Notes under the pieces: model-generated
Databases searched by the model: none
What the model was told of the DNA's origin: nothing
What the model saw: only the letters and a program-made list of their open reading frames with translations
Shown here: in pieces, positions 1-9,832 of the stretch
Numbering within the stretch: the first letter of the stretch is position 1
Layout: each line of letters opens with the position of its first letter
Program-made: the position numbers and the translations under genes
Source: an uncultured Spartobacteria bacterium
GTDB lineage: Bacteria; Verrucomicrobiota; Verrucomicrobiia; Chthoniobacterales; Chthoniobacteraceae
Length of the DNA stretch: 64,000 bases
Assembly (NCBI GenBank): GCA_903901425.1
Contig: CAIURC010000208.1
Coordinates: 1-64,000 of the forward strand
Direction: 5' to 3'

Positions 1-91
1 CCCCAGCGCTCCTCCCCAGCGCTCCTCCCCAGCGCTCCTCCCCAGCGCTCCTCCCCAGCGCTCCTCCCCAGTGCCATTCCCCAGTGCCATT
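1..91. repeat. 13-bp tandem repeat: 5 x CCCCAGCGCTCCT followed by 2 x CCCCAGTGCCATT; probably continues left of the window
   Basis: Direct reading: perfect 13-bp periodicity from base 1 to 91, with a unit-type switch at 66. Confidence 0.95.
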
Positions 92-226
92 CCCCGAGAT
101 CCCGCCCTTCAAGAAGGAAATCGCTGGAGGCGTGGCGGGCGGACGCCCCGGGCCGGGGTTCAGGTCCGAAGGCGGGGCGCCACACTCGGAGTTTGCCCCG
201 ATGGCGCTGCCAGCCCTCTGCGGCTA

Positions 227-898
227 ATGAATCGGGGCATCAACCTTCTTTTTCCCGTGCCCCAGCCACCCCAAGTTTCCGCCAAGAAAAAACGCGTGTT
301 CATTGTAGACGACCATCCGGTGATCCGGCATGGCCTGGCACAGACCTTCACCACGACACAGGACCTCGAGCCTGCGGGCGAGGCGGCGTCCTCCTCCGAG
401 GCGATTGGGCAGTTGCGCGCGTGCCGGGCGGACCTGGTTTTGGTGGACATCTCGCTGGCTGGGACCAACGGGATTGAACTGACCAAACAGATCCGGGCCG
501 AACATCCCCGGCTCCCCATCCTGATTCTGTCCATGCACGAAGCCAGCCTGTACGCGGGCCGGGCCCTGAGGGCGGGAGCGAACGGATACCTGATGAAACG
601 GACCGGCCCGGAGGAACTGCTCAGGGCGGTCCGGGCCCTGGTTTCGGGCGTGTCGTACACGAGTCCGCAGGCCGGCCCGGGGCCGGGCCCGGCCTTGGAG
701 GAACTCACGGACCGGGAACTGGAGGTGCTGCAACTGGTGGGCGAGGGGCAGAGCACCCGGGAGATCGCGGCCCGGCTAAACCTGAGCAACAAGACCATTG
801 AAACTCACCGGTTGAATCTGAAGGAGAAACTGCGCCTCAAGAGTGCCCCGGAACTGGTCCGGTACGCCGTGGACTGGGTCCGGACCCAGCACGGGTGA
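227..898 (+). CDS. NarL/FixJ-family response regulator (REC + LuxR-type HTH)
   Basis: KKRVFIVDDHPVIRHGLAQ, DLVLVDISLAGTNGIEL, LTDRELEVLQLVGEGQSTREIAARLNLSNKTIETHRLNLKEKL. Start moved to the in-frame ATG at 227, because the upstream part of the ORF covers the tandem repeat. Confidence 0.88.
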   Translation: MNRGINLLFPVPQPPQVSAKKKRVFIVDDHPVIRHGLAQTFTTTQDLEPAGEAASSSEAIGQLRACRADLVLVDISLAGTNGIELTKQIRAEHPRLPILILSMHEASLYAGRALRAGANGYLMKRTGPEELLRAVRALVSGVSYTSPQAGPGPGPALEELTDRELEVLQLVGEGQSTREIAARLNLSNKTIETHRLNLKEKLRLKSAPELVRYAVDWVRTQHG

Positions 899-914
899 AG
901 TTTCAGGGGCCGGT

Positions 915-2288
915 TTACGGATCGAGTTCCTCGGGTTCGGCCGGCGCGGCGAGAAGTTCCCGGCAGCGTTTGCGGAGTGTGACCCGGTTGATCCGCAGTT
1001 CCCGGGCAAGGACGGTAGGTTTGTGGTCGTACCGGTCCAGGAGTTTGCGGAGCACGCGTTTTTCGAGTTCGTCGAGGAGCGCCTCGTAGGAGACACCGTT
1101 CTGGAGCTGGCTGGCGAGCCAGTCGTCCAGAACCGGGTCAAGGATGTCCACGGGGTCAGTCTCGCGGATGGAACGCGGCAGGTCGCGCGGGAACAGGACG
1201 CTCTGTCCGGAAACGGCCAGAGCATGTTCGAGGGCGTTGCGCAGTTCGCGGACATTGCCAGGCCAGGGATGGTTTCGGAGCACCTCCAGGGTGTCCGGGC
1301 TGAGCCGGACCCGGCGGTCTGGGGCGAGGGTTCCGAGGAAAAAATGGGCCAGGGCGGGGATATCGCCGCGGCGGTCGGCCAGGGCGGGCATCCCGATTTC
1401 CAGGACATGGAGCCGGTAATAGAGGTCTTCCCGGAACCGGCCAGCGCGGACTTCATCCCGGAGGTTTTTGTGCGTGGCGGTAACCAGGCGCACATCCACG
1501 CCGAGGTCCTCCCGGCCCCCGATCCGGGTGAAAACGCGGTCCTCGACAAACCGGAGGAGCTTGGCCTGGACGGCGAGGGAGATGTCCCCGATTTCGTCGA
1601 GGAACAGGGTTCCCCGGTGGGCGCGTTCCAAATGTCCGGCGCGGCCGGCTTGGGCGCCCGTGAATGCGTGGCGTTCATGGCCGAAGAGTTCGCTTTCAAG
1701 AAGGGTTTCCGGGAGCGCACCGCAGTGGAGGGTGACAAATGGGCCGCTTTTTCTTGGGCTATTCTCGTGGATCAACCGGGCGGCCAGGGTCTTGCCGGTG
1801 CCCGTGGGGCCTGACAACAGGACGGCTGCCTCGGAGGCGCAGGCTTGGGCCATTTCCAAAAAAACGCGCTGCATCGGGGCGGATGCCCCCACCAGGAGGG
1901 AGATTCCGGTGCCTGGGGAGTCGGATTCCGGCTCGGAGAGCACCTGCCTGAGGGTTTCTTGGACCTCGTCCAGGGAAAGCGGTTTGAGGAGGTAGGCCGC
2001 CACCCCGTGGCGTTTGGACAACACGGCGGTGTCGAAGGTGGCATGTGCGGTGAGGATCACCACGGGCAGCCCGGGCCAGCGTTCCCGGAGGCGCCCCAGC
2101 AGTTCCATGCCGCTCATGTCAGGCAACCCAATGTCCAGAAGCACGGCGGCGCACTCGGCCGACTCCAGTTCCGCCCATGCGCTGGCTCCGGAAGCCGCAA
2201 TCCGGGCTGTCCGACCGAGCCGGCGGCAGACCACAGCCAGCGCGGCCGCCAGGGCGTGTTCATCCTCGACGATCAGAACGGGTTTCAT
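915..2288 (-). CDS. NtrC-family sigma-54-dependent response regulator (REC-AAA+-Fis HTH)
   Basis: N-terminal VLIVEDEHALAAAL, Walker A GPTGTGKT, ESELFGHERHAFTGA, GTLFLDEIGD, C-terminal HTH. Confidence 0.93.
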   Translation of the reverse strand: MKPVLIVEDEHALAAALAVVCRRLGRTARIAASGASAWAELESAECAAVLLDIGLPDMSGMELLGRLRERWPGLPVVILTAHATFDTAVLSKRHGVAAYLLKPLSLDEVQETLRQVLSEPESDSPGTGISLLVGASAPMQRVFLEMAQACASEAAVLLSGPTGTGKTLAARLIHENSPRKSGPFVTLHCGALPETLLESELFGHERHAFTGAQAGRAGHLERAHRGTLFLDEIGDISLAVQAKLLRFVEDRVFTRIGGREDLGVDVRLVTATHKNLRDEVRAGRFREDLYYRLHVLEIGMPALADRRGDIPALAHFFLGTLAPDRRVRLSPDTLEVLRNHPWPGNVRELRNALEHALAVSGQSVLFPRDLPRSIRETDPVDILDPVLDDWLASQLQNGVSYEALLDELEKRVLRKLLDRYDHKPTVLARELRINRVTLRKRCRELLAAPAEPEELDP

Positions 2289-3580
2289 GGGGTGTGCGGC
2301 AGGATCAGGTCAACCCGGGCCCCGCCCTCCTCCCGGTTGGCCACCCGGAGACGGCCGCCATGCGCGGTCAGGATCCCTGCGGTGACATTGAGACCGATGC
2401 CCATGCCGCCCTCTTTTTCTGAAAAAAACAACTCGGCATGCCGCTCCAAGGCAGCTGCGGAAAACCCGGGTCCGTCGTCGTCAAACCGCGCCGTCATTCC
2501 TGCCGAATCGCGCAGGAACGACACTTGGACCCTTCCACCGCCAGGCATGGATTGAATGGCATTGGCCAGCACGTTACCCACCGCCTGACCGATCCGGCGG
2601 GCATCCAGGGCGGTGCAGAATCCGGCACCCGGTTCCACCGTGAGGGCGACACCGGCGTGCCGGGCTGCGGGGGCATGCAGCGCCACTTGGTCCCGGACAA
2701 TCCCGGCCAGGTCGCCCGGAGTGCGCCGGGGGGGCTCGGGTCTGGCGAGGAACATCCACTGGTTGACCAGGCTCTCGATCCGCCGGTTTTCAGCCAGCAA
2801 CACCGGCCCGGATTCCTCCAGGGTCCGGGCCAGTTCCGGCCCGGGTGCGGAGAGGAGCAGTTCGGTGTGCATCCGCATGGCGGCCAGTGGATTGTGGATC
2901 TCGTGGGCAAGGCCGGTGGCCATCCGGCCCAGAATCGCCATCCGTTCCGCCCCCGCCCTCAGAGCGCGTTCCTCGGAAAGCTGGGCCCGGGTGCTCCGGT
3001 ACGCCCGGGCCAGTTCCCCAATCTCGTCAGGCCGGTCCACGCCCGGCACGGTTTCTTCGCGGTCCGCCTCGATCCCGGGCAGGCGGCGCACCAGCTGCCG
3101 GAGCGGGAGCACCACCCCCCGGGTGACGCCCCAAGCTGTGATGGCCGACACCCCCCAGAACGCCGACAGCACCCAGCCCGTGCGCGGATCCAGCCCGCCG
3201 GAAACCTTGGACCGGACCAGGACCAGATCCACACCCTCGCCGACTCCAGCGGCAACCGCCTCCTCCCCTTCCCCTTCCACCATCCTCCCCGGGGTCCTCC
3301 GGGCCCGCCCTTCCAGTCCGGAGCCGTGTTCGGCCCGGAAAAATCCGACCCGCATCCCGAGCACCTGCCCCAGGGCGTCGCCGGTCCGATCCGTAGCCGG
3401 GATCCGTTCCTGCCGGATGAAAGCCGCGTTGGTTCCAGCCAGATCCTCAAAGGCCCGGGCCCGGTCCAGCCGGACCCAGTGTTCGAGCCAGGCGGCAAGG
3501 GCCAGCGAACCGCCGACCACAAAGAGGAGAAACGGCCAGGCGATCTGGAAACGGAGGCTCTGGGTGAATCGCGCGGGCAC
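2285..3580 (-). CDS. Sensor histidine kinase (TM, HAMP-like, HisKA, HATPase)
   Basis: MATGLAHEIHNPLAAMRMHTELLL H-box; ARFDDDGPGF and GMGIGLNVTAGILTAHGG ATPase boxes; 4-bp overlap with the downstream NtrC-type regulator. Confidence 0.9.
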   Translation of the reverse strand: MPARFTQSLRFQIAWPFLLFVVGGSLALAAWLEHWVRLDRARAFEDLAGTNAAFIRQERIPATDRTGDALGQVLGMRVGFFRAEHGSGLEGRARRTPGRMVEGEGEEAVAAGVGEGVDLVLVRSKVSGGLDPRTGWVLSAFWGVSAITAWGVTRGVVLPLRQLVRRLPGIEADREETVPGVDRPDEIGELARAYRSTRAQLSEERALRAGAERMAILGRMATGLAHEIHNPLAAMRMHTELLLSAPGPELARTLEESGPVLLAENRRIESLVNQWMFLARPEPPRRTPGDLAGIVRDQVALHAPAARHAGVALTVEPGAGFCTALDARRIGQAVGNVLANAIQSMPGGGRVQVSFLRDSAGMTARFDDDGPGFSAAALERHAELFFSEKEGGMGIGLNVTAGILTAHGGRLRVANREEGGARVDLILPHTP

Positions 3581-3673
3581 GGACAGGTTCTATCCCGGAA
3601 GCCCGGGGCTGGCAAATTGTTATCCCGCCCCCCACCTTTCCCCGGACACTCCTTCCACCTATTTCCCCCCCGC

Positions 3674-4618
3674 CTATTTCCCGCCCGGCGCAGCGGCCCG
3701 GCGCGCAATCATGTCCTCCACGCGTTTTGCGATCTGGGCGGCGTTCTTGGCCTCTTCCGTGTCGGGAGCCAGCGCTTCCACCTTACGCAGGAGTTGCAAA
3801 ACGGTTTCGAGGTCGTTCGGGGGCCGGTAATACCGGAGCAGCCCCATGTAGACCTGCTGCCGCTGTTTGGGGGTGGCGTTGGGTTTGCCGGCCAGAAACT
3901 TGTCCGCCTCCGGCAGGAACACGGAAGAATCGCCTTTTGCAGCCAGCGCAGCCAGGCCTTCGCCGAACGCGGCGGCATCGGCCTTAAATGAGAACGCGGC
4001 GCCGGTGCCGGTCTTGTCTTCCGGGTCCAAGCCCCGGATCTCCTCAACGACCGGTTTGTAAAACTGGGCCACCAGATCCTCGTCCATGGCCTTGAGGCCG
4101 GCGGCAAGAAACCGGGCTTTCTCCGGGCCCTGAGCGGCAGCGGCCAGTTCCCAGTTTTTGTCCCGGGCCTGACGGACAGCGGCGAGTTCCTCGAGGTGTT
4201 TGAGGTAAGCCTCAGGGCCGCCTTCGCGGTAGCCGGTTCTGGCAAATGGGCGGCCCGAGGCGTCCAGGAGCAGGAGGGTGGGAAACCCCTGGATGCCGTA
4301 CTCTTTCTGGAGTTTCTCGTTCTGGGCCTTGGTTTCCGCGGGAAGCGTCTTGCCCTGCGGAAAATCCAGTTCCACCAGCACAAACTTTTCCGGGGCGGCT
4401 TTTACGAATGCGTCCGTGGTGAACACCTCTTTCTGGAGCCGGATACACCATCCGCACCAGTCGGACCCGGTAAAATCCACGAGCAGATCTTTGTGTTCGG
4501 CGGCAGCCCGTTTTTTTGCAGCCTCGAAATCCTGGCTCCAGAGGTCGCCTGCGGCGAACGCGGGCGAAACAAGGGCTGACACCACAGACAGAGCGGCGAA
4601 GACGTGGGGGGAACGCAT
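3674..4618 (-). CDS. Secreted thioredoxin-fold protein
   Basis: Signal-like N-terminus MRSPHVFAALSVVSALVSPAFA, then LLVDFTGSDWCGWCIRLQKEVF (WCGWC) and GIQGFPTLLLLD. Confidence 0.85.
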   Translation of the reverse strand: MRSPHVFAALSVVSALVSPAFAAGDLWSQDFEAAKKRAAAEHKDLLVDFTGSDWCGWCIRLQKEVFTTDAFVKAAPEKFVLVELDFPQGKTLPAETKAQNEKLQKEYGIQGFPTLLLLDASGRPFARTGYREGGPEAYLKHLEELAAVRQARDKNWELAAAAQGPEKARFLAAGLKAMDEDLVAQFYKPVVEEIRGLDPEDKTGTGAAFSFKADAAAFGEGLAALAAKGDSSVFLPEADKFLAGKPNATPKQRQQVYMGLLRYYRPPNDLETVLQLLRKVEALAPDTEEAKNAAQIAKRVEDMIARRAAAPGGK

Positions 4619-4679
4619 GAGAGGGAGACTGCCCGGGCAGGATCCAAAAAGCAATCCTGCGGCGCACCCGCGCGCGGGA

Positions 4680-5933
4680 TCAGGCGAAAAGGGCAGTCAC
4701 AGGTTTGCCCTTGTTCCCGACGCTCATGGGGCGGCCACTGGGGGTGGTAAACTCCTCTTCCAAGGGCAACCCGGCCGCCCAGCCAAGGGTGGCGTGCAGG
4801 TCGCCTGGGCTTACGGCCCCGCCCCGGGGCGCCTGGCCGCGGTCGTCCGTGGCGCCGTGCACGTAACCGCGCCGGACACCGCCTCCGGCCAGGACGCAGG
4901 AAAAGGCGATGGGATGATGGCCGCGGCCGTTCCCGTCGAGGGCCGGTTTCCGGCCGAACTCGGTGGTGACAGCCACCAGGGTGCTCTCCAGGAGTCCGCG
5001 CGCCTCCAGATCGGCCACCAGCGCGGCAAATCCGCGGTCGAGTTCGCCGCCCTTTTCCTCCATGCCGTCCTCGAGTTCTTTGTGCATGTCCCAACCGCCG
5101 CTGTGGATCTCCACGAACCGGACGCCGTGCTCCACCAGACGCCGGGCCAGAAGGCAGCCCTGCCCGAACCGTTGCCGGCCGTACCGGGCCCGGATCTCCT
5201 CGGGTTCCTGCCCGAGATCAAACGCCTTCAGGTCGCTGCTCTGCATGAGGCGGAGGGTGGAATCGTAGAAATCCGTGTACGCGCGGACGTTTTCATCCTG
5301 CATCCGGGACAGGTACCCCGTGTTGAGCCGGCGGAGAAGTTCGAGCCGTTTCTGTTCCATGCTGGAATCGACCAGGCTGCGGATGTTGGCCAGGCCGGTC
5401 TCGGGATCAAAAATGGGCAGCGGCGAATAGGTGGCCGGGAAAAAGCCGTTGCCGTGTTCGGACCCGTGATTGATCGTGACGGAGGAAGGCAGGGTTTTGC
5501 CATCAGCCCCGAGATAGTGCCGGGCCCAGGCTCCGAGGTTGGGATGAACAATGGTGCCGCGTTTTTCGTAGCCGGTGCGCATCAAATACCGGGCAGCGTC
5601 ATGGACGCCCACTTTGGCGCTCATGGAACGGATCACGGTGAGTTTGTCGGCCACCTTGGCGGTTTCGGGAAAGAACGAGGTGATCTGGAACCCGCCCTTG
5701 GTGGACACGGGATCCCCGGGGCCCTTGCCCGGGCCGGACTTGGGATCAAACGAATCGATGTGGCTCAGACCGCCGTCCAGGAAGATCATGATGATGCTCT
5801 TGGCCTTGCCGAAGCCGGGTCCGCGTGGCGCGGCGGCCACCGGATGCAGGGGAAGGACGCTCAAACCGAATGCGAGCTTGGCGCAGTGCCGGACAAAGAG
5901 CCTGCGGTCTAGGGGATCGTGGATGGGGTTCAT
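4680..5933 (-). CDS. DUF1501 domain protein
   Basis: RRLFVRHCAKLAFGLSVLPL N-terminus, KSIIMIFLDGGLSHIDSFDPK, EFGRKPALDGNGRGHHP: typical DUF1501 motifs. Confidence 0.9.
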   Translation of the reverse strand: MNPIHDPLDRRLFVRHCAKLAFGLSVLPLHPVAAAPRGPGFGKAKSIIMIFLDGGLSHIDSFDPKSGPGKGPGDPVSTKGGFQITSFFPETAKVADKLTVIRSMSAKVGVHDAARYLMRTGYEKRGTIVHPNLGAWARHYLGADGKTLPSSVTINHGSEHGNGFFPATYSPLPIFDPETGLANIRSLVDSSMEQKRLELLRRLNTGYLSRMQDENVRAYTDFYDSTLRLMQSSDLKAFDLGQEPEEIRARYGRQRFGQGCLLARRLVEHGVRFVEIHSGGWDMHKELEDGMEEKGGELDRGFAALVADLEARGLLESTLVAVTTEFGRKPALDGNGRGHHPIAFSCVLAGGGVRRGYVHGATDDRGQAPRGGAVSPGDLHATLGWAAGLPLEEEFTTPSGRPMSVGNKGKPVTALFA

Positions 5934-8098
5934 TCGGTGAAAAGAAACTCGCGGGTGTTGAGGAGGGTCCAGGCCAGGTCGCCTTCCGAGAGGCCGTTGC
6001 CCAGCGCTGCGCTGGCCGCCTCTTTTTCCCAGGCCAACGGGCGCCGACCGAGGAAACTTAGGTAGAGGGACTCGGCCTTTGCAGCCGGGGTCTGTGCCTG
6101 GGCTGCGCGCGTCACGGCAACCGATTCGGGTGCGGACACCCAGGTGCCAACCGGTCCGTTCAGAAGCATGAGAGCCTGCGGGACGCTCCCGTCGGTGGTG
6201 TTGGTGTCGGCCACGAGCCGGTCGCTTTCCCCGAACAGGCGGAGGAAATGGGTTTCTGGAGCCGGCTGGGGCAGTTCGCTGGCCCGGGCCAGGAGCAGTC
6301 CCTGACGTTTCTGGGGTTTGGGTCCCTCGTATCCGGCGAGGACGGCGCTTGAATCCGTGCCCGGTTTGCGTTCCGGATCCAGGCGCTGGGCGGCCTCCTG
6401 GATCTCCTTGGCGCTGGGGTGTTTGGACGGGATCGCCATGAGTTGGGAGCGGCCTCCGCGCCGGAGGAGAATCCGGTCGATGTCCGGACCGGTGGTGAGG
6501 ACGAGGATGCTGTCCCAGGTCTGCTCGGCGGTGAGCCTTCGGACCAGCGGTCCCGGGAACAAATAGGGACCCTTTTCAAGGTCTGGGGCGGGGCTGGCCG
6601 CCCGCTGGTACGTCTGGGAATTGAAAAGGACCCGCTGGAATTGCCGGAGATCGAACCGTGCGGCGCGCATGATCTGGGTGATGTGTCCCAGGAGCTCCGG
6701 GTTGCTGGATTTTTTGGGGTCATCCAAGTCCGTCACGGGTTCCTGGACAGCCAGACCAAAGATCCGTTTCCAGAGCCGGTTGGCGATTGCGGTGGCAAAG
6801 CGCGGGTTGTCCGGATGCGTCATCCAGCGGGCGAACTCGGTGCGGAGTTCGGCGGGATTGGAGGTGTTGATCCGGTAGATCGGGAGGTTTTTCTGCTGGG
6901 GCGTCCAGGTGATCAACTGGGGCACCACGGTTCCGCCGGGCTTGGCATCGTCGTATTTGTAGTCTTTGGGGTACGCGAGTTTCTGGGCGCCGAGATCTTC
7001 CAACCGGAACATGTTGGCTTCCACCACAGCCAGCCCGCGCTGGTAAACGGGGCCGCGCCCGGCGACCTTGACCAGTTCCTTGCGCCCCATGCGGAACCCG
7101 GCCTCGTTGTATCCGTCCGTGGCCCCGAAGAAGGCGGCCATCTGGTAAAAATCTTTCTGGGTCCAGCTGGCCAGGGGATGGTCATGGCACTGGGCGCAGG
7201 CCACGTTGGCCCCGAGGAAAGTGGTGAGGAGGTTGGACACGCCGTCCAGCGGCATTTGGGCGTCCCTGAGGAGCAGACCGGACGCGCCGTTCTCACAGAG
7301 TTTGCCGTCGGCGGTGAGCATCTCCCGGACCATGGCGTCCCAGGGGCGGTCCGCCGCGAGCTGGTCTTTCAACCAGTCTTGGAACAGATACGCGGGCGCC
7401 CGTTTCCCGTACTCGTCCTTGATCCGGAGCATTTCGGCCAGCCACGCGTACATGTGCATGGTGTAGCCCGGAGACTCCAGCAGGGTGTCGATCAGACGGC
7501 TCCGTTTGTCCGGGGCGGTGTCATCCAGGAACGCCGCGGCCTCGTCTGCGGTCGGGATCCGGCCAATGGTGTCGAGGTAGATCCGTTTGAGAAACACTTC
7601 CTCCCCCACGGGCGGATTGAACTTCAGGCCCCGTTTCACGAGGGTCGACCCGATGTGGTAGTCGATCTGGTAGGCGGCCTTCTTCACGTACTCGTCCTTG
7701 AACCGGCCAGCCGCCAGTTTGGAAGCGTAGGCAGCCGCGAACACCCGGTCCGCAGGGACCAGCAGATCCAGGCTCAACCGGTACACGGCACCTTCCCGGG
7801 TGCGCACCGTGCAGACCCGGCCTTGCAACGCACAAAATTCGGCCTCCAAACTTCGACCTTGGGTGTCGCTCCAGACCCGCCACGGCGAACTGACGTCCAC
7901 CGCCGGCGCCACCGGCGCCACCGGCGCGGCCGGCTTGCGCTCCGGCACGGCCGGGACCGTTTCCTGCGGAACCGCCTTTTTTTCCGGGGCACCCTTCTTT
8001 TTTTTCACCGGGGCAGCAGGCGCCGAGGCGCAGCACAGGAGACCGGCGAGAAAAAAACGCCACCAACCGATGAGACACCGGGACACTGGGGGAAACAT
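5930..8098 (-). CDS. DUF1549/DUF1553 domain protein with CxxCH motif
   Basis: FLKRIYLDTIGRIPTADEAAAFL, ANVACAQCHDHPLASWTQKDFYQMAAFFG, WMTHPDNPRFATAIANRLWKRIFG, RRLTAEQTWDSILVLTG-type motif; 4-bp overlap with the DUF1501 gene. Confidence 0.9.
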   Translation of the reverse strand: MFPPVSRCLIGWWRFFLAGLLCCASAPAAPVKKKKGAPEKKAVPQETVPAVPERKPAAPVAPVAPAVDVSSPWRVWSDTQGRSLEAEFCALQGRVCTVRTREGAVYRLSLDLLVPADRVFAAAYASKLAAGRFKDEYVKKAAYQIDYHIGSTLVKRGLKFNPPVGEEVFLKRIYLDTIGRIPTADEAAAFLDDTAPDKRSRLIDTLLESPGYTMHMYAWLAEMLRIKDEYGKRAPAYLFQDWLKDQLAADRPWDAMVREMLTADGKLCENGASGLLLRDAQMPLDGVSNLLTTFLGANVACAQCHDHPLASWTQKDFYQMAAFFGATDGYNEAGFRMGRKELVKVAGRGPVYQRGLAVVEANMFRLEDLGAQKLAYPKDYKYDDAKPGGTVVPQLITWTPQQKNLPIYRINTSNPAELRTEFARWMTHPDNPRFATAIANRLWKRIFGLAVQEPVTDLDDPKKSSNPELLGHITQIMRAARFDLRQFQRVLFNSQTYQRAASPAPDLEKGPYLFPGPLVRRLTAEQTWDSILVLTTGPDIDRILLRRGGRSQLMAIPSKHPSAKEIQEAAQRLDPERKPGTDSSAVLAGYEGPKPQKRQGLLLARASELPQPAPETHFLRLFGESDRLVADTNTTDGSVPQALMLLNGPVGTWVSAPESVAVTRAAQAQTPAAKAESLYLSFLGRRPLAWEKEAASAALGNGLSEGDLAWTLLNTREFLFTE

Positions 8099-8189
8099 AT
8101 TCGGGGAGCCTTTCACCCACGTAAACACCGCCAGCCCAAGGAAGTTGGACATTTATTTCGGAGCCACCCCAAAAAATCCGGCGTTCCAT

Positions 8190-9050
8190 TCATTTCCCAA
8201 ACACCCGTCCGAGAAACTCAAGGACCCGGCTGCCTGGGCCGCTGGCTTGGAGGCTGAACCCGTGCGGCATTCCCTCGAGCAGTTCCAATTCGGAGAGAGC
8301 GCCGGCTCTTCGGAGGGCGATATCCAGGCCCCGCGCGTGTTCGGGATCCACGGTGGCATCGGCGGTTCCGTGCAGGGTCAGCACGGGCGGATCGTTGGCA
8401 CTGGCGAAGTGGACCGGGGACGCCTGCTGGTAGAGTTCGGGGGCCTCGGCCCGGGACGGGCCGAGCATGGAAAGCCGGCTAAGCCCGGTGAGATCCGTGG
8501 GGCCGTAGAGATTGACGCAGGCAGAAACGCTGAAATCGGCTCCAGCCAGTTCCGGGGGTTGGAGACCATCTGCCGGGCCGGTCAAAGCCACCATGGCAGC
8601 CAAATGACCGCCGGCAGAGGCGCCCAGCACGGCGATTCTGGATCCGTCCACGTGAAGGCGGTCCGCATTTTGGCGCAGCCAGTGCACCGCCCATTTGCAG
8701 TCCCACAGGTTCTGGGGCCACACGGGCTGACCCCGGTCCGAAAGGGCGTAATCGGCGCTCATGGCGAGGTACCCCGCCTCCGCAAGAAACCTGCAGATTT
8801 CCTCCTCCCGGTCCCCTGCCCGGCTTCCCCCGTAAAAACCGCCTCCATGGAGAACGAGAACAGCCGGGACCCGGCTCCTGTTGGGGCCAGGATGCGGATG
8901 ATACAGGTCCGCCCGTTCCGGCCTGTCTGCGGGGAGAAACGGCACGTCCCGCTCGACCCGGATCTGGCGTGGAGGGGGGCCCTGGGCATGGACCACGGCC
9001 CCTGCAACAAGCCATCCGCAACGGGCCGCAAAAATCCAGGCCCGCATCAA
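8190..9050 (-). CDS. Secreted alpha/beta hydrolase (esterase/BD-FAE-like)
   Basis: VLVLHGGGFYGGSRAG (HGGG), AVLGASAGGHLAAMVAL (GxSxGG), PPVLTLHGTADATVDPEHA. Confidence 0.87.
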   Translation of the reverse strand: MMRAWIFAARCGWLVAGAVVHAQGPPPRQIRVERDVPFLPADRPERADLYHPHPGPNRSRVPAVLVLHGGGFYGGSRAGDREEEICRFLAEAGYLAMSADYALSDRGQPVWPQNLWDCKWAVHWLRQNADRLHVDGSRIAVLGASAGGHLAAMVALTGPADGLQPPELAGADFSVSACVNLYGPTDLTGLSRLSMLGPSRAEAPELYQQASPVHFASANDPPVLTLHGTADATVDPEHARGLDIALRRAGALSELELLEGMPHGFSLQASGPGSRVLEFLGRVFGK

Positions 9051-9130
9051 CTCGTCCTCCCCCGCTGGTTCCCGGGACAGTCGGGGATTTCGATTGCCCG
9101 TGCGGGCATGGGCGTGTCAGGAGAACAGGG

Positions 9131-9832
9131 ATGCGTCCCGTCCTGTTTCTGCAAAACGGCGAGGAAGACGGTCCCGGGCTGTTTGCCCGGGTCCTGACCG
9201 GCCTTGGCATTTCGCTGGAAGTGATCCACGCCTGGCGCGGAGACCGCCTTCCGGAAACGCTCGCGGCGTACAGCGGGCTGGCGGTGGGTGGCGGTGGAAT
9301 GAGCGCCTATCAATCCGACCGGTTTCTGGCGGAAGAAGTCCGACTGCTGCGCTGTGCACGGGAAAGCGGGATGCCGGTGCTGGGGTTTTGTCTGGGGGCG
9401 CAGCTCCTTTCCCTGGCGCTTGGCGGCCGTGTTTTCCCAAATTACACGAGGGAAATCGGCCTGTTTGAGGTCCGGTTCACTCCGGAAGCCGGCTCCGACC
9501 CGCTCTGGCAGGGGCACACGGCGGCCTTTCATCCGATCCACTGGCACGGGGACACTTTCTCGCTTCCGCCCGGGGCGGTCTGGCTGGCGTCCTCCCGGAT
9601 CACGCCCCACCAGTTGTTCCGCTGGGGCCAGCACATGTACGGGTTCCAGTTTCATCTCGAGTTTGATCTTCCCGTGGTCCGGGAAATGATCCGGAGCGAT
9701 GCGCCGCTTCTGGAAGCCAACGGGGTGGATCCTGACCGGCTTCTGGCCGATGCGGAACGGCATCTGCCCGGAGTGGAACCGGTGGGCCGCGCCGTGTTCA
9801 GCCGCTGGGCGGGCCTTCTGGATCCTCAGTGA
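9131..9832 (+). CDS. Class I glutamine amidotransferase-like protein
   Basis: VLGFCLGAQLLSLALGG nucleophile elbow and YGFQFHLEFD His/Glu motif; the ATG at 9131 precedes MRPVLFLQNGEEDGPG. Confidence 0.85.
   Translation: MRPVLFLQNGEEDGPGLFARVLTGLGISLEVIHAWRGDRLPETLAAYSGLAVGGGGMSAYQSDRFLAEEVRLLRCARESGMPVLGFCLGAQLLSLALGGRVFPNYTREIGLFEVRFTPEAGSDPLWQGHTAAFHPIHWHGDTFSLPPGAVWLASSRITPHQLFRWGQHMYGFQFHLEFDLPVVREMIRSDAPLLEANGVDPDRLLADAERHLPGVEPVGRAVFSRWAGLLDPQ

Noticed and set aside
1-91. CRISPR-like array
   Set aside because: Units are 13 bp and contiguous, with no spacers; a simple tandem repeat.
668-694. GGCCGGGCCCGGCC palindrome in the first response regulator
   Set aside because: Inside the coding linker (GPGPGPALEEL) and explained by Gly-Pro codons in GC-rich DNA; no regulatory evidence.
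6419-8257. 612-aa plus-strand ORF
   Set aside because: Antisense to the DUF1549/DUF1553 CDS; no recognisable motif.
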